A DNA stretch of 64,000 nt from Hoylesella timonensis S9-PR14 (GCF_000762405.1 NZ_JRPQ01000141.1:57779-121778), one strand, 5' to 3'. Positions 9,514 through 19,080 are shown, counted from the stretch's first letter. Notes: generated by a model not told the origin, from the sequence alone. A program made the numbers and translations.

Positions 9514-9530
9514 GTGGTTAATTTTTAGAA

Positions 9531-10784
9531 TTACTTGCTTTCTTCGATTTCAAACCCAACACTTCGCAAATCATTCCAAAACTGTGGGTAAGATTTGGAG
9601 ACCACTTCTGGATGATTGATGCGCAACCCGGGGAACTTAATTGCCGCTGGTGCAAAAGCCATCGCCATTCGATGATCCTCATAGGTGTCTATGGGTTCGA
9701 AAGAAGGTTCACACCTTTCCCCATTCCAGACAAGTTCACTCTTATTTTGTTCTTTGATGACATACCCCAACTTACGCATTTCTACCTTCAATGCCTCCAG
9801 TCGATTGGTTTCTTTGATGAGCAGTGTTGACAGTCCAGTAAATAGAAAAGGAATATCCAAAACGGCACAACAGACCACAAAAGTCTGTGCCAAATCAGGA
9901 CAATTCACAAAGTCATATTCCAATCTTGGCAGATTTCGTTCATGTCGTGTAATCCGCATTCCTGCCGAGTGAGTATCATCGGCCTCCTCCACTTCTGTCT
10001 TGACGCTTAACAATGAAAAGAGATAGCGCAACACAGAATCGCCTTGTTTAGAACCATCCAATAAGCCTGGCAGAAAAAAGGTATTGTCACGATGCGTAGA
10101 AAGTGCCAATATCTCGTACCAATACGATGCTGCACTCCAATCGCTTTCTATGTAATAGGTGCAGGGAGCATAAGGCTTAGGGCGCACAGCAATGGTATCT
10201 ATGTCGGTCCACTCAACTTCAGCCCCAAACTGTTGCATCACCCAAAGTGTGAGATCTATATAAGGGCGCGAAATCATGCCATTGGTCAACTTGATGTTTA
10301 AGCCTTTCGGAAGGACAGGACCTAACATGAGCAAGGCGGATACATATTGCGAACTCACATTGCCAGGCATCTCGATATCACCACCAGCCAACTGCTTTCC
10401 ATGAATGCGAAGAGGAGGATAACCGTCTTCGCCCATGTATTCGATATCGGCGCCTAAATAGCGAAGGGCATCTACCAAAGGTCCTATGGGACGATGTTGC
10501 ATTCTTTCTGTTCCTGTAAGCACATGTTCCCCCTCGGATATGGAAAGGAATGCAGTAAGGAAACGCATGGCAGTTCCCGCCGCCTTGATATCTATCACTG
10601 TTGGCATGTGCATGATCGCATTCATGATGACTTGCGTATCATCACAGTCGGAAAGATGATGTGGCTGAACCTTTCCACCCGACAAAGCATGGATAATCAA
10701 AGCTCGATTGCTCACACTCTTCGAGGGTGGCAATTGAACGGTATGATTAAAATAGCTCGGAGCCGTAATCTTATATTGTGTCAT
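9531..10784 (-). CDS. aroA: 3-phosphoshikimate 1-carboxyvinyltransferase (EPSP synthase)
   Basis: Sixth step of the shikimate pathway: transfers enolpyruvyl from PEP to shikimate-3-phosphate. The PPSKSVSNRAL block at residues 19-29 supplies the Lys, Ser and Arg that bind shikimate-3-phosphate; GTAMRFL is the divergent PEP-binding block; the C-terminal YEDHRMAMAFA motif is typical. At 417 aa it belongs to the somewhat divergent Bacteroidetes AroA group. It sits 10 nt after the metalloproteinase gene and 17 nt before the Cys-rich gene in the minus-strand run. Confidence 0.95.
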   Translation of the reverse strand: MTQYKITAPSYFNHTVQLPPSKSVSNRALIIHALSGGKVQPHHLSDCDDTQVIMNAIMHMPTVIDIKAAGTAMRFLTAFLSISEGEHVLTGTERMQHRPIGPLVDALRYLGADIEYMGEDGYPPLRIHGKQLAGGDIEMPGNVSSQYVSALLMLGPVLPKGLNIKLTNGMISRPYIDLTLWVMQQFGAEVEWTDIDTIAVRPKPYAPCTYYIESDWSAASYWYEILALSTHRDNTFFLPGLLDGSKQGDSVLRYLFSLLSVKTEVEEADDTHSAGMRITRHERNLPRLEYDFVNCPDLAQTFVVCCAVLDIPFLFTGLSTLLIKETNRLEALKVEMRKLGYVIKEQNKSELVWNGERCEPSFEPIDTYEDHRMAMAFAPAAIKFPGLRINHPEVVSKSYPQFWNDLRSVGFEIEESK

Positions 10785-10794
10785 CTTGTCTTTT

Positions 10795-11946
10795 TTATCG
10801 TATCGTTTGAATAGGCAATTGATATACCTCGTCGTCCTCGTATCTCAAAGCTCGACTCTTAGAACGATTTTTCTTTGGACCTGGTATCAATGGACTGTAA
10901 TACAAGACTTGTCGAATACGGTCTTTCTGTTCCTTTGTAAACCGAAATCCATACCCAATGGCATAGTCCATGATGTTGTCGGCATCGAATGTTTCGCCCG
11001 CACAATTATTCCTCATCACCAATCTTTTCATGTCCACCTGCCGCTTGTGCATAAAACGAAGGTAATTATTAAGCCACTCATTATAGTTCACTTTGTTGTA
11101 TGAAGGCGTATCTTTACAGTAGTCTGTATCGAAACATTCGTCGATAGCCTCATAATTTCCATTTACTTTCTTCTCCGTGAAAGTGTGATGCAGCCCCAAG
11201 TAATGCCCCAATTCATGCGCTAAAGTAACATTCACATCAGTAGATAGATATTGATAGCCACTTTTGCCTTTATCGCTTAACTGATAACGAGTAGACTCTG
11301 AATTGATAAAGGTGCTATTGATAGAAGTACAATAGGCAAAGCTAAGATTCTTCTTTGTAAGGTAAGAACGCTGAATTGTTTCCAAACCTTCCAACGAAGT
11401 ACTACCCTTGACAACATAAGGTAGATGGCTAATGCCTAATATCTGCGCATTTTTTTCAGAACTGAAATGATACAAAAATACGTTGATGTACTCATTGGGT
11501 TCCCAAAGGTATTTGACATACTTCCTATTATTGTCGTTCATAAACTCTTGGACATCAATGGGATACTTCCCTGTGTATTTGATATAATCAACACCGGGTG
11601 TCTTCAAACGGTGCCCCTTCTCATCATATTGAGCAAGAAAGAAGCGGACACGAATATTTTCACTCTCTCCATAAATCTGCCCCTGATACAACTCATTGAG
11701 ATAAACAACCAACGATTGGATGCGAGACACAGGTACATACTGGGTCGGGTCATCAATATCTTGATAAAGAACATGAAATATAAGGGGCAATTGATAGATA
11801 TAATCATCATTGAGCGTTGCCTTTGTATCATCATCGTCTTCATCTACCACCTGCGAATAATCCTTCTTTGCAAGCCCGTCATTGTCATCATTACAAGCCC
11901 CCAAGACGCTGCAAAGCAGTAGAAATAGATAGATATAATATTTCAT
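10795..11946 (-). CDS. Zinc metalloproteinase lipoprotein (BF0631-like)
   Basis: Cell-surface or periplasmic metzincin-type protease. Signal peptide with lipobox VLGAC (Cys18), followed by an Asp-rich spacer (residues about 19-45). The zinc site HELGHYLGLHH (about residues 244-254) matches HExxHxxGxxH, and the downstream NIMDYA supplies the Met-turn. This is the domain layout of the Bacteroidales zinc-dependent metalloproteinase lipoprotein family. It is the first gene of the run leading into aroA and the T9SS genes. A minus-strand -7 box TAACTTTG at 11972-11979 lies just upstream. Its substrate is unknown. Confidence 0.9.
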   Translation of the reverse strand: MKYYIYLFLLLCSVLGACNDDNDGLAKKDYSQVVDEDDDDTKATLNDDYIYQLPLIFHVLYQDIDDPTQYVPVSRIQSLVVYLNELYQGQIYGESENIRVRFFLAQYDEKGHRLKTPGVDYIKYTGKYPIDVQEFMNDNNRKYVKYLWEPNEYINVFLYHFSSEKNAQILGISHLPYVVKGSTSLEGLETIQRSYLTKKNLSFAYCTSINSTFINSESTRYQLSDKGKSGYQYLSTDVNVTLAHELGHYLGLHHTFTEKKVNGNYEAIDECFDTDYCKDTPSYNKVNYNEWLNNYLRFMHKRQVDMKRLVMRNNCAGETFDADNIMDYAIGYGFRFTKEQKDRIRQVLYYSPLIPGPKKNRSKSRALRYEDDEVYQLPIQTIR

Positions 11947-11971
11947 GAACGTGGGTACATTTGGTTGAATG

Positions 11972-12002
11972 CAAAGTTACGAAATTATCAACGAATGACA
12001 AG
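11972..12002 (-). promoter_or_regulatory. Promoter of the metalloproteinase-aroA-porW run
   Basis: On the minus strand, TAACTTTG (11972-11979) matches the Bacteroidetes -7 box, with CTTG 19 nt upstream (11999-12002) as a weak -33 element. It gives a short leader before the ATG at 11946. Confidence 0.5.
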
Positions 12003-12060
12003 AGGAATTCAAAGTTATCTCGTTAAATAATCCTTTTTAGAATAAAAATCAAAACATATA

Positions 12061-12092
12061 TTTGCAGATATCCATAAAAGTATATATCTTTG
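12061..12092 (+). promoter_or_regulatory. Promoter of tRNA-Pro
   Basis: TTTG at 12061-12064, a 20-nt spacer, then TATCTTTG at 12085-12092. This is a full match to the Bacteroidetes sigma-ABfr type promoter, about 20 nt before the tRNA. Confidence 0.75.
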
Positions 12093-12112
12093 CAGCACTT
12101 TAAGAGTTAGTT

Positions 12113-12185
12113 CGGGATTTGGCGCAGTTGGTAGCGCACACGTCTGGGGGGCGCGAGGTCGCTGGTTCGAGTCCAGTAATCCCGA
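12113..12185 (+). tRNA. tRNA-Pro (anticodon GGG)
   Basis: Cloverleaf read by hand: acceptor CGGGATT (12113-12119) pairs with AATCCCG (12178-12184) and discriminator A at 12185; D stem GCGC/GCGC; anticodon stem 12139-12143 with 12151-12155 (one A-C mismatch), loop CTGGGGG with anticodon GGG at 12146-12148; T loop TTCGAGT. The CCA end is not encoded. A perfect hairpin terminator follows. Confidence 0.93.
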
Positions 12186-12195
12186 CAAAAGCAAC

Positions 12196-12226
12196 AAGCT
12201 GTGATAAAATTATCACAGCTTTTTTG
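12196..12226 (+). terminator. Rho-independent terminator of tRNA-Pro
   Basis: A 12-bp perfect stem (12196-12207 with 12210-12221) runs straight into a T-run, 10 nt past the tRNA. Confidence 0.9.
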
Positions 12227-12783
12227 TTGTATAAACACTTGATATTATTTTGAATTATCTTGACAAATGGCGTTAAATGCTTCGAGTATTTTCGACAACC
12301 AAATCTTTTGTCGGAAATATCGCCTTATTTTTAATAGTTAGATAAATTGTTGTATTTCAATCAGTTTCATTGTTTTCCACTTTTATGCCATGCTCCTTTC
12401 GAAGTTAGAGCATTGGGATAAGGGCATTAACCCATGGAGATTGGCAGACTAAATGGTGCAAACAACCGCTCTATTATCATGACATAACACGGCGAAGAGA
12501 TGAAAAAACGCAAAAAAGTCATTGTTTTTTGCTTTTTTGCAACATGGTTTAGCATCTTTTGGTGGTACAATTTGCCTTTTCACCCTTTTACACTACCCCT
12601 TGAATTTCTATTTTCAAGATTTTGAAGTGCTTGTTTTTGTGACTTTTTATTGACACAACAAAATATCAAAACGAATGGAATAACAAGCAACACATCTTTG
12701 GATGCAGCATCTTAATATTGGCAGTTTACACACTATATGCTATAAAAAAAAGAACATTGTTGTCACATTAATGTTTTAATTTA
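12227..12783. other. Gene-poor stretch with repeat-like sequence
   Basis: About 560 bp, A/T rich, with no convincing reading frame. It contains an imperfect hairpin near 12508-12540 (GCAAAAAAG paired with CTTTTTTGC) and, at 12571-12642, a copy of an element also found near 50843-50905. I see no gene in it. Confidence 0.6.
12571..12642 (+). repeat. Dispersed repeat, copy A
   Basis: Shares TGCCTTTTCA and then TTTCTATTT-CAA-GATTTTGA followed by a GC-GTTTTT block with 50843-50905, but with a longer spacer between the two blocks. Similarity found by eye. Confidence 0.5.
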
Positions 12784-12791
12784 TATATTTG
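12784..12791 (+). promoter_or_regulatory. -7 box of the acyltransferase promoter
   Basis: TATATTTG at 12784-12791 matches the Bacteroidetes -7 element. A candidate TTG start at 12789 lies inside it, so translation should begin further down, at the ATG at 12837. Confidence 0.6.
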
Positions 12792-12836
12792 CAAGAATTT
12801 TATGAACACCAAACACCCTATAAACCCTATCATCCC

Positions 12837-13991
12837 ATGCAGCTAAAAGCTATGGCAAGCGAACATAACACCAGACGTTCTGTCAATTTCGACCTACTGA
12901 AAGTAATGGCCATGTTTTCCATTATTGTGATTCACTATTATAGTCACTATGTTTTCAAAGTACATCCATACTTTGCAGTGTCTACTGATTATTTAACTCC
13001 TCCCTTAGTTCTCAACTACATCTTTTCGGAGATATTCTACCTCTTCAGCCATATTGCCGTAAATTGTTATGTACTTGTGACAGGCTATTTTATGATAGAC
13101 AAATCGTTTAAGTTAAGTCGTTTGTCCCTATTATGGATAAAAGTGTTTTTCTATTCTGTTGCCATATTCCTAATATTTGTTTACTTTGGATTAGAGAAAT
13201 GGAATGTCGGTAGCATGAACAAGGTTCTATTTCCCATTACATCACAAATGTATTGGTTTATTACCAATTACGTTGCACTGCTCATTTTTGCTCCCATACT
13301 CAACGCTTTTGTTCGTCAAACAAACCGAAATCAATATATATACGTACTCATTGGCATGGGTGCAATTAGTATAACCATTTACAAATTTCCACTTGGCGAT
13401 GTTTATGGTGGGAGTTATGGTTTGCTATGGTTTGTCTACTTATACCTCACAGCAGGATATCTTAAACTGCATACTCGTGCTAAGGGACACTATGGTTGTA
13501 AAGCTATAATTGCTGCAAGCATTACAATGATAGTGCATGGGCTACCTGCCCTTTGGTTGTTGATACAACATAAAAATGGGCTAAAAGCATTTGGCTTTCA
13601 TTACAATGGGCTTGTATTTTTCTTTAGTCTTTACTTTTTTCTTTGGATAAGAGGTATCAATATGCAAAGTAACAAGATAGCAAAACGACTTTCGCAAATT
13701 ACTCCTTACACACTTGCGGTGTATTTGCTTAGCGACAACCCTATGGTTAGAAAGATATTATGGCAATATTGCAGAACATGGAATGATAATTTCAGTCAAG
13801 TGTTGTTTCTTCCCAAAATGCTGTTTACCTGTATGGTCATTTTCCTTACATGCATCATGATTGACTACTTGCGTAACAAAGCATTTAAATGGTTAAGAAT
13901 TGAGCGTGGGGTAAAGACCTGTTCGGACAGAATAGAACAGCTTATAAAACGATGTGTGAGCAATGATAGCAATGTAACAATGACAAGTTGA
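12837..13991 (+). CDS. Membrane acyltransferase (acyltransferase 3 family)
   Basis: Integral membrane O-acyltransferase of the Acyltransferase_3 type, which transfers acetyl or similar groups to cell-surface sugars or lipids. The start is set at the ATG at 12837 because the promoter -7 box covers upstream candidate starts; the ATG at 12852 is possible too. Near the N-terminus NFDLLKVMAMFSIIVIHYY contains the conserved R/F-D-LLK and the catalytic-type His. About ten hydrophobic segments follow and the C-terminus is basic and soluble. It stands alone between tRNA-Pro and trxA in A/T-rich surroundings, so recent acquisition is possible but not shown. The acceptor is unknown. Confidence 0.85.
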   Translation: MQLKAMASEHNTRRSVNFDLLKVMAMFSIIVIHYYSHYVFKVHPYFAVSTDYLTPPLVLNYIFSEIFYLFSHIAVNCYVLVTGYFMIDKSFKLSRLSLLWIKVFFYSVAIFLIFVYFGLEKWNVGSMNKVLFPITSQMYWFITNYVALLIFAPILNAFVRQTNRNQYIYVLIGMGAISITIYKFPLGDVYGGSYGLLWFVYLYLTAGYLKLHTRAKGHYGCKAIIAASITMIVHGLPALWLLIQHKNGLKAFGFHYNGLVFFFSLYFFLWIRGINMQSNKIAKRLSQITPYTLAVYLLSDNPMVRKILWQYCRTWNDNFSQVLFLPKMLFTCMVIFLTCIMIDYLRNKAFKWLRIERGVKTCSDRIEQLIKRCVSNDSNVTMTS

Positions 13992-14052
13992 GAAAACATT
14001 TGCTACCCTGCTTTCTCTATTCGAAACAAAAACAAAGATGTCCTAAAGACAA

Positions 14053-14083
14053 AAGTTTCCTACCTTAAGAAAGTAGGAAACTT
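14053..14083 (-). terminator. Hairpin terminator between acyltransferase and trxA
   Basis: Perfect 11-bp stem (14053-14063 with 14073-14083) between two convergent genes. On the minus strand it leads into TTGTCTTT, and it may serve both. Confidence 0.6.
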
Positions 14084-14093
14084 GAGATATGGT

Positions 14094-14408
14094 TTACAAC
14101 AGCGCCTTGAACTTTGCGTCTAAGGTTGCCTTTGATGCAGCACCCACAAACTTATCAACCAGTTCTCCTCCCTTAAAGAAAAGAATAGTGGGAATGCTAC
14201 GCACGCCAAACTCCATGGCTAAGTCGTCATTTTCTTCTACATCGCACTTGCCAACTACAATTTTTCCGTCGTAATCTTCTGCCAATTCAGAGATCACTGG
14301 ACCCACTGCACGACAAGGACCACACCATGTTGCCCATAAATCTACAACTAATGGCAAATCACCATTCTTATAATTCTCAAAGTTTTTTGATGTAATTTCT
14401 ACTTCCAT
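14094..14408 (-). CDS. trxA: Thioredoxin
   Basis: Cytoplasmic protein-disulfide reductase. Active site WCGPC with Cys29 and Cys32 in the block LWATWCGPCRAVGP, and the cis-Pro loop in VRSIPTILFFKGGE. At 104 aa it is a complete single-domain thioredoxin with no signal peptide. It lies downstream of dnaE on the same strand but has its own promoter. Confidence 0.96.
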   Translation of the reverse strand: MEVEITSKNFENYKNGDLPLVVDLWATWCGPCRAVGPVISELAEDYDGKIVVGKCDVEENDDLAMEFGVRSIPTILFFKGGELVDKFVGAASKATLDAKFKALL

Positions 14409-14439
14409 TTGTTTTCTTTTTATGTTCGGTTATTATTTA

Positions 14440-14471
14440 CAAAAATAGATGTTTATACTGAAACCTGCAAA
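14440..14471 (-). promoter_or_regulatory. trxA promoter
   Basis: Minus strand: TTTG at 14468-14471, 20-nt spacer, TATTTTTG at 14440-14447. This suggests trxA is transcribed independently of dnaE. Confidence 0.7.
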
Positions 14472-14483
14472 TAATACAGCATA

Positions 14484-17400
14484 TTAATTTACCAGATAGC
14501 TCATATCTGGATGACTTTCAACATATCGTATCAATTCATGACTGAGACTGATATTTCTTATATTAGAGTGCAGCAGTACACTTGCATTGCGTTTCTTGTC
14601 GACTATTTGGAAACATAGTTGGGTACTTCCTGGACTATCTGCCAACATGGCGGTAATGTCGCTGACCATGACATCATCTATCGTGTCGCTATTCATCACA
14701 ATAGTAAACTTTTCTATACGCTTATCCTTCACCGTTTGTAGATATTGCACGTCCTGAATACGGAGGTCATAGAAGTCACTGTCGCGAAAACGCTGTGTAC
14801 ACTTACCTATTAAATAAATAGTACTACCCACAATCATCATGCCCTTCCATTTTCCCCATTCTTCTCCAAAGAACGCTAATTCTCCCGAACCACTGAAGTC
14901 CTCAATGGTAACAAATCCGCAGGGCTTACCCGTCTTAGTGAATTTGTCCTTTACGTCTGTTATCATTCCTCCAAAAACGATATTGGATTTTTTGGACAAC
15001 TCTGCCCTATCTGCCAACTCACAGCACTGTGTATTACACATTGTCTTCAGGACAATGCTGTATTCGTCTAAGGGATGCGCCGACAGATAAATGCCAACGA
15101 GTTCATGCTCCTTATTTAATCTTTCTATATTACTCCACAATTCGGGCTTTGGAATGGCAGGTGTGGCTATTTCAACCGCATTTTCACCACCGAAGAGCGA
15201 ATGTTCCAATTCCGATTTCTTCGTCTGATACAGCTGTCCATAGCGCACCAACGTCTCCACGAACAACTCACCTTTGGCGTTTGCGGTAAAATAGCTTTCA
15301 CGAGGAAGACCAAAGCTATCAAAGCCACCGCTCAATGCCAAACTTTCAAAAGCCTTTCTGTTCACATTCGTAAAGTCCACTCTCTGCACGAAATCGAAGA
15401 TGTCTTTATAAGCTCCATGTGCTTCACGCTCGTCAATAATGGCTTTGGCGGCAGCATTACCCATACCCTTGATAGCTGCTAACCCAAAGCGAATCTCGCC
15501 ATGATGATTTACACCAAACTTCTCGTAACTCTCATTTACATCGGGTCCAAGCGTTGCTATGTTCATCGACTTACACTCATCCATGAGTTTAGACACCTCT
15601 GTAATCTGATCCTTACGACGACTCATAATGGCTGCCATGAACTCCGCAGGATAATGTGCCTTAAGGTAAGCCGTTTGAAATGCTACCCAAGAATAGCATG
15701 CTGCATGGGATTTGTTGAACGCATAAGATGCAAACTTTTCCCAATCTGCCCATATCGAATCGAGTATTTTAGGGTCGTAACCATTCTTCTTCCCTCCTTC
15801 AATAAACTTAGGTTTCATGGCATCTACTATTGCCTTCTTCTTCTTACCCATCGCTTTACGCAGTGCATCACTCTCACCACGTGTAAAGTTAGCAAGCAAT
15901 CGGGACAGAAGCATCACTTGCTCTTGATAGACAGTAATGCCATAAGTATCCTTCAGATACTTTTCCATAATAGGAATGGGATAGGAAATAGGCTCAAGAC
16001 CCTTTTTACGAGCAATGAACGAAGGAATATTGTCCATAGGTCCGGGACGATAAAGGGCATTCATCGCTATCAAGTCACCAAACTTCGTAGGACACAGTTG
16101 CCGCAGATAGTTTTGCATACCAGACGACTCAAACTGGAATGTACCAATAGTTCGTCCTTCTTGATACAATTGATACGTCAGCTCATCATCAATCGGAATG
16201 TTGTCAAGATCAATATCAATGCCTCTTGTTAATTTAACATTCTTTACCGCCTCTTTTAACTCAGAAAGTGTTTTCAGCCCCAAGAAGTCCATTTTAATGA
16301 GACCTGTTTCTTCTATCACATGGCCATCATACTGAGTACAGTTCGTCTTTTCATCCTTAAAATCAGGATCATCGGCTGTTGAGATAGGCACCCAATCACT
16401 TATAGGGTCTCTACAAATAATAAATCCACAAGCATGGATACCTGTTCCTCGCACCGTTCCTTCCAACATTTTGGCATATTTTATCGTGTTGCTCTCACGT
16501 ATGTCGGTAGACGCCTCCGCATCTCGCAACTCTGGTGTACACTTAATGGCATTGATTAAGTTCATTTTCAATCCATCAGGAAGACGGTCAGGAATAGCTT
16601 TACACAAAGCATTCGAACGATTGAGAGGAAGTTTTTCTACGCGAGCCACATCCTTAATCGAGTTTTTGGTCGCCATACTACCATAGGTGATAATATGCGC
16701 ACAATTCTCGTGTCCATATTTGTCCATCACCCATTTTAGCACTTTGCCTCGCCCATCATCATCAAAATCGGTATCTATATCAGGCAATGAAATACGGTCG
16801 GGATTGAGGAAACGTTCAAACAGCAAATCATATTTCAACGGATCTATCTTGGTGATTCCCAAACAGTACGCCACTACAGAACCAGCAGCCGAGCCTCGCC
16901 CCGGACCAACCATCACGCTTAATTCTTCACGAGCGGCACGAATAAAGTCCGAAACGATTAAGAAATAGCCAGGGAAACCCATCGTCTTCATGACATGTAG
17001 TTCAAAACGAATACGGTCGTCTATCTCTTTTGAAAAAGAATCTCCATAAATTTTTCTGGCTCCCTCATAAGTCAACTGCTCCAAATAATCAGCTTCAAAC
17101 TTAATGCGGTACATCTTTTCATACCCACCTAAATGTTCTATTCGCTTTAGTGAATCGGCTTCCGATAGCGGATTCTCGCCATTCTCATCGGTGGTAAACT
17201 CTCGATACAAGTCTTCTTTGCTAAACTTCTGTTCCCATTCTTCTTCGGTACCAAATGATTTTGGTATGGGAAAGTTAGGCATAATGGGATCATGGTTGAT
17301 AGAATAGGCTTCAACTTTATCAAGAATTTCTAAAGTATTCGTCAAAACCTCTGGTAAATCATCGAACACTTGGTTCATCTCAGCCCGAGTCTTAAACCAC

Positions 17401-18191
17401 TCTTGCTTAGAATACAGCATACGAGTAGGGTCGTCCAAATCTTTTCCAGTAGACAAACACAACAGGTGGTCGTGCGCTTCTGCATTGTCTTGGTCGACAA
17501 AGTGTACGTCATTGGTGCAAATTACCTTAACACCATACTCTTTAGCTAACTCCAATATCACCTTATTAGCACGTTGCTGTAACGGATAAGCCTCCCTATT
17601 GGCACGGATATGCGGGTCTTTTACTTCATGTCGTTGTATCTCTAAATAATAGTCTTCACCAAAAACACGCTTATACCATTCTATCGTTTCCCGCACTCCT
17701 TCCATATCGCCTTTTAAGATTTTACGAGGAACTTCACCAGCAAGACATGCCGAGGAAACAATCAAGTCTTCGTGATACTTTTCCAAATCTGCACGATCCG
17801 TTCGTGGACGCATGTAATAACCATCAACCCAAGAACGACTTACCAACTTAATAAGATTTTTGTAGCCGTTGTAATTCTTCGCCAATACGATAAGGTGATA
17901 GCCACTCATATCGCCCATTTCTTTGACTTTATCCTGCTTGGTACGACGTGCGACATACATCTCACAGCCAAAGATGGGCTTAAAGGGTTGCTTTCCTTCA
18001 GCTTTGAGTTTTTTATTGACACTATTGGTATAATCGAAAAATTCCTTAATGCCAAACATATTTCCATGGTCGGTAATTGCCATACCTTGCATACCATCGG
18101 CAACTGCCTTATCTACAAGGCGTTTGATAGGGGATTGACCATCCAAAATAGAGTAATATGTATGGACGTGAAGGTGTACGTAATCATTCAT
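14484..18191 (-). CDS. dnaE: DNA polymerase III subunit alpha
   Basis: Replicative polymerase catalytic subunit, 1235 aa, DnaE (not PolC) type. The PHP domain occupies about residues 1-215, beginning with HLHVHTYYSILDG. The catalytic palm carries PDIDTDFDDDGR near residues 468-479, and the finger region YGITVYQEQVM lies further on. A tandem HhH region and a C-terminal OB fold (about 1070-1145, IVFGGMITDVKDKFTK) bind DNA. No proofreading exonuclease insertion is seen. It is transcribed from a promoter facing away from psd. Confidence 0.97.
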   Translation of the reverse strand: MNDYVHLHVHTYYSILDGQSPIKRLVDKAVADGMQGMAITDHGNMFGIKEFFDYTNSVNKKLKAEGKQPFKPIFGCEMYVARRTKQDKVKEMGDMSGYHLIVLAKNYNGYKNLIKLVSRSWVDGYYMRPRTDRADLEKYHEDLIVSSACLAGEVPRKILKGDMEGVRETIEWYKRVFGEDYYLEIQRHEVKDPHIRANREAYPLQQRANKVILELAKEYGVKVICTNDVHFVDQDNAEAHDHLLCLSTGKDLDDPTRMLYSKQEWFKTRAEMNQVFDDLPEVLTNTLEILDKVEAYSINHDPIMPNFPIPKSFGTEEEWEQKFSKEDLYREFTTDENGENPLSEADSLKRIEHLGGYEKMYRIKFEADYLEQLTYEGARKIYGDSFSKEIDDRIRFELHVMKTMGFPGYFLIVSDFIRAAREELSVMVGPGRGSAAGSVVAYCLGITKIDPLKYDLLFERFLNPDRISLPDIDTDFDDDGRGKVLKWVMDKYGHENCAHIITYGSMATKNSIKDVARVEKLPLNRSNALCKAIPDRLPDGLKMNLINAIKCTPELRDAEASTDIRESNTIKYAKMLEGTVRGTGIHACGFIICRDPISDWVPISTADDPDFKDEKTNCTQYDGHVIEETGLIKMDFLGLKTLSELKEAVKNVKLTRGIDIDLDNIPIDDELTYQLYQEGRTIGTFQFESSGMQNYLRQLCPTKFGDLIAMNALYRPGPMDNIPSFIARKKGLEPISYPIPIMEKYLKDTYGITVYQEQVMLLSRLLANFTRGESDALRKAMGKKKKAIVDAMKPKFIEGGKKNGYDPKILDSIWADWEKFASYAFNKSHAACYSWVAFQTAYLKAHYPAEFMAAIMSRRKDQITEVSKLMDECKSMNIATLGPDVNESYEKFGVNHHGEIRFGLAAIKGMGNAAAKAIIDEREAHGAYKDIFDFVQRVDFTNVNRKAFESLALSGGFDSFGLPRESYFTANAKGELFVETLVRYGQLYQTKKSELEHSLFGGENAVEIATPAIPKPELWSNIERLNKEHELVGIYLSAHPLDEYSIVLKTMCNTQCCELADRAELSKKSNIVFGGMITDVKDKFTKTGKPCGFVTIEDFSGSGELAFFGEEWGKWKGMMIVGSTIYLIGKCTQRFRDSDFYDLRIQDVQYLQTVKDKRIEKFTIVMNSDTIDDVMVSDITAMLADSPGSTQLCFQIVDKKRNASVLLHSNIRNISLSHELIRYVESHPDMSYLVN

Positions 18192-18212
18192 CTGCTCATC
18201 ATTTTTGAAGCG

Positions 18213-18244
18213 TAAAGATACTCAATATCACAGAACTGACCAAA
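18213..18244 (-). promoter_or_regulatory. dnaE promoter
   Basis: Minus strand: TTTG (18241-18244), 20-nt spacer, TATCTTTA (18213-18220). It is back to back with the psd promoter, whose -33 box starts 16 nt away. Confidence 0.65.
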
Positions 18245-18259
18245 AGAATAACTTTATTA

Positions 18260-18291
18260 TTTGTGGATTTTACAAAAAACATTTACCTTTG
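18260..18291 (+). promoter_or_regulatory. psd operon promoter
   Basis: TTTG at 18260-18263, 20-nt spacer, TACCTTTG at 18284-18291. It covers an upstream GTG at 18263, which rules that codon out as the psd start. Confidence 0.75.
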
Positions 18292-18319
18292 CCAATACAT
18301 TCCATTCATCTATCACCGC

Positions 18320-19012
18320 ATGATAAAGAGAATTAAGAAATTAAAGAAAATCCGAATACATCGAGAGGGAACCGACACACTTATTTGGGGTTTCATCGCC
18401 ATTGCAGCCATAGATTTGCTCTTGTGGCGAGCATTTGACACAAAAATTCCCTTTTATGTCTTTACTGCTGTCTTCGGTATTATATACGGTATCGTACTCA
18501 ATTTTTTCCAATGTCCTGTGCGTTTCTTCCCTTCGGAGGATACAGAAAACATTGTAGTAGCACCTGCAGATGGAAAAATTGTCGTCATTGAAGAGGTAGA
18601 AGAAAATATTTATTTCCACGAGCGACGTCTCATGATTTCTATCTTTATGAGCCTTTTCAATGTTCATGCTAACTGGTTTCCTGTCGATGGACATGTAAAA
18701 CTTGTACACCATCAAGATGGAAATTATCATAAAGCTTGGTTACCCAAGGCCAGTGAAGAGAATGAACACAGTGATGTCATCATTACCACACCAAACGGGA
18801 AAGACATTTTGTGTCGCCAAATAGCAGGAGCAATGGCACGCCGCATTGTAACATACGCAAAAGAAGGAGAAGATTGTTATATTGACGAACATTTAGGCTT
18901 CATCAAGTTTGGCTCGCGCGTTGACGTCTATCTTCCAATTGGCACAGAAGTTTGCGTGAAGATGGGACAAAAGACCGTAGGAGATCAAACCATAATAGCC
19001 AAACTGAAGTAA
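18320..19012 (+). CDS. psd: Phosphatidylserine decarboxylase
   Basis: Makes phosphatidylethanolamine from phosphatidylserine. Start at ATG 18320, since the promoter occupies the in-frame codons further up. About residues 20-55 are hydrophobic membrane anchor. [13 protein letters not shown] and [16 protein letters not shown] are family blocks. The self-cleavage site giving the pyruvoyl group is the Gly-Ser in [12 protein letters not shown], near residues 198-199. It belongs to the short PSD type (about 230 aa). The next gene, pssA, makes its substrate, so the pair forms a PE-synthesis operon. Confidence 0.95.
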   Translation: MIKRIKKLKKIRIHREGTDTLIWGFIAIAAIDLLLWRAFDTKIPFYVFTAVFGIIYGIVLNFFQCPVRFFPSEDTENIVVAPADGKIVVIEEVEENIYFHERRLMISIFMSLFNVHANWFPVDGHVKLVHHQDGNYHKAWLPKASEENEHSDVIITTPNGKDILCRQIAGAMARRIVTYAKEGEDCYIDEHLGFIKFGSRVDVYLPIGTEVCVKMGQKTVGDQTIIAKLK

Positions 19013-19080
19013 ACTATCCATACCCAAATCAGTTTTGTACAAAAGGATTGGATCATCAATTTTTAATAGATTGAAAAAAT

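Noticed and set aside
12113..13991. Genomic island inserted at tRNA-Pro
   Set aside because: No integrase and no second copy of the tRNA 3' end were seen in the following few kilobases.
15501..16232. 243-codon plus-strand frame
   Set aside because: It is wholly antisense to the dnaE polymerase core, whose motifs are unambiguous.
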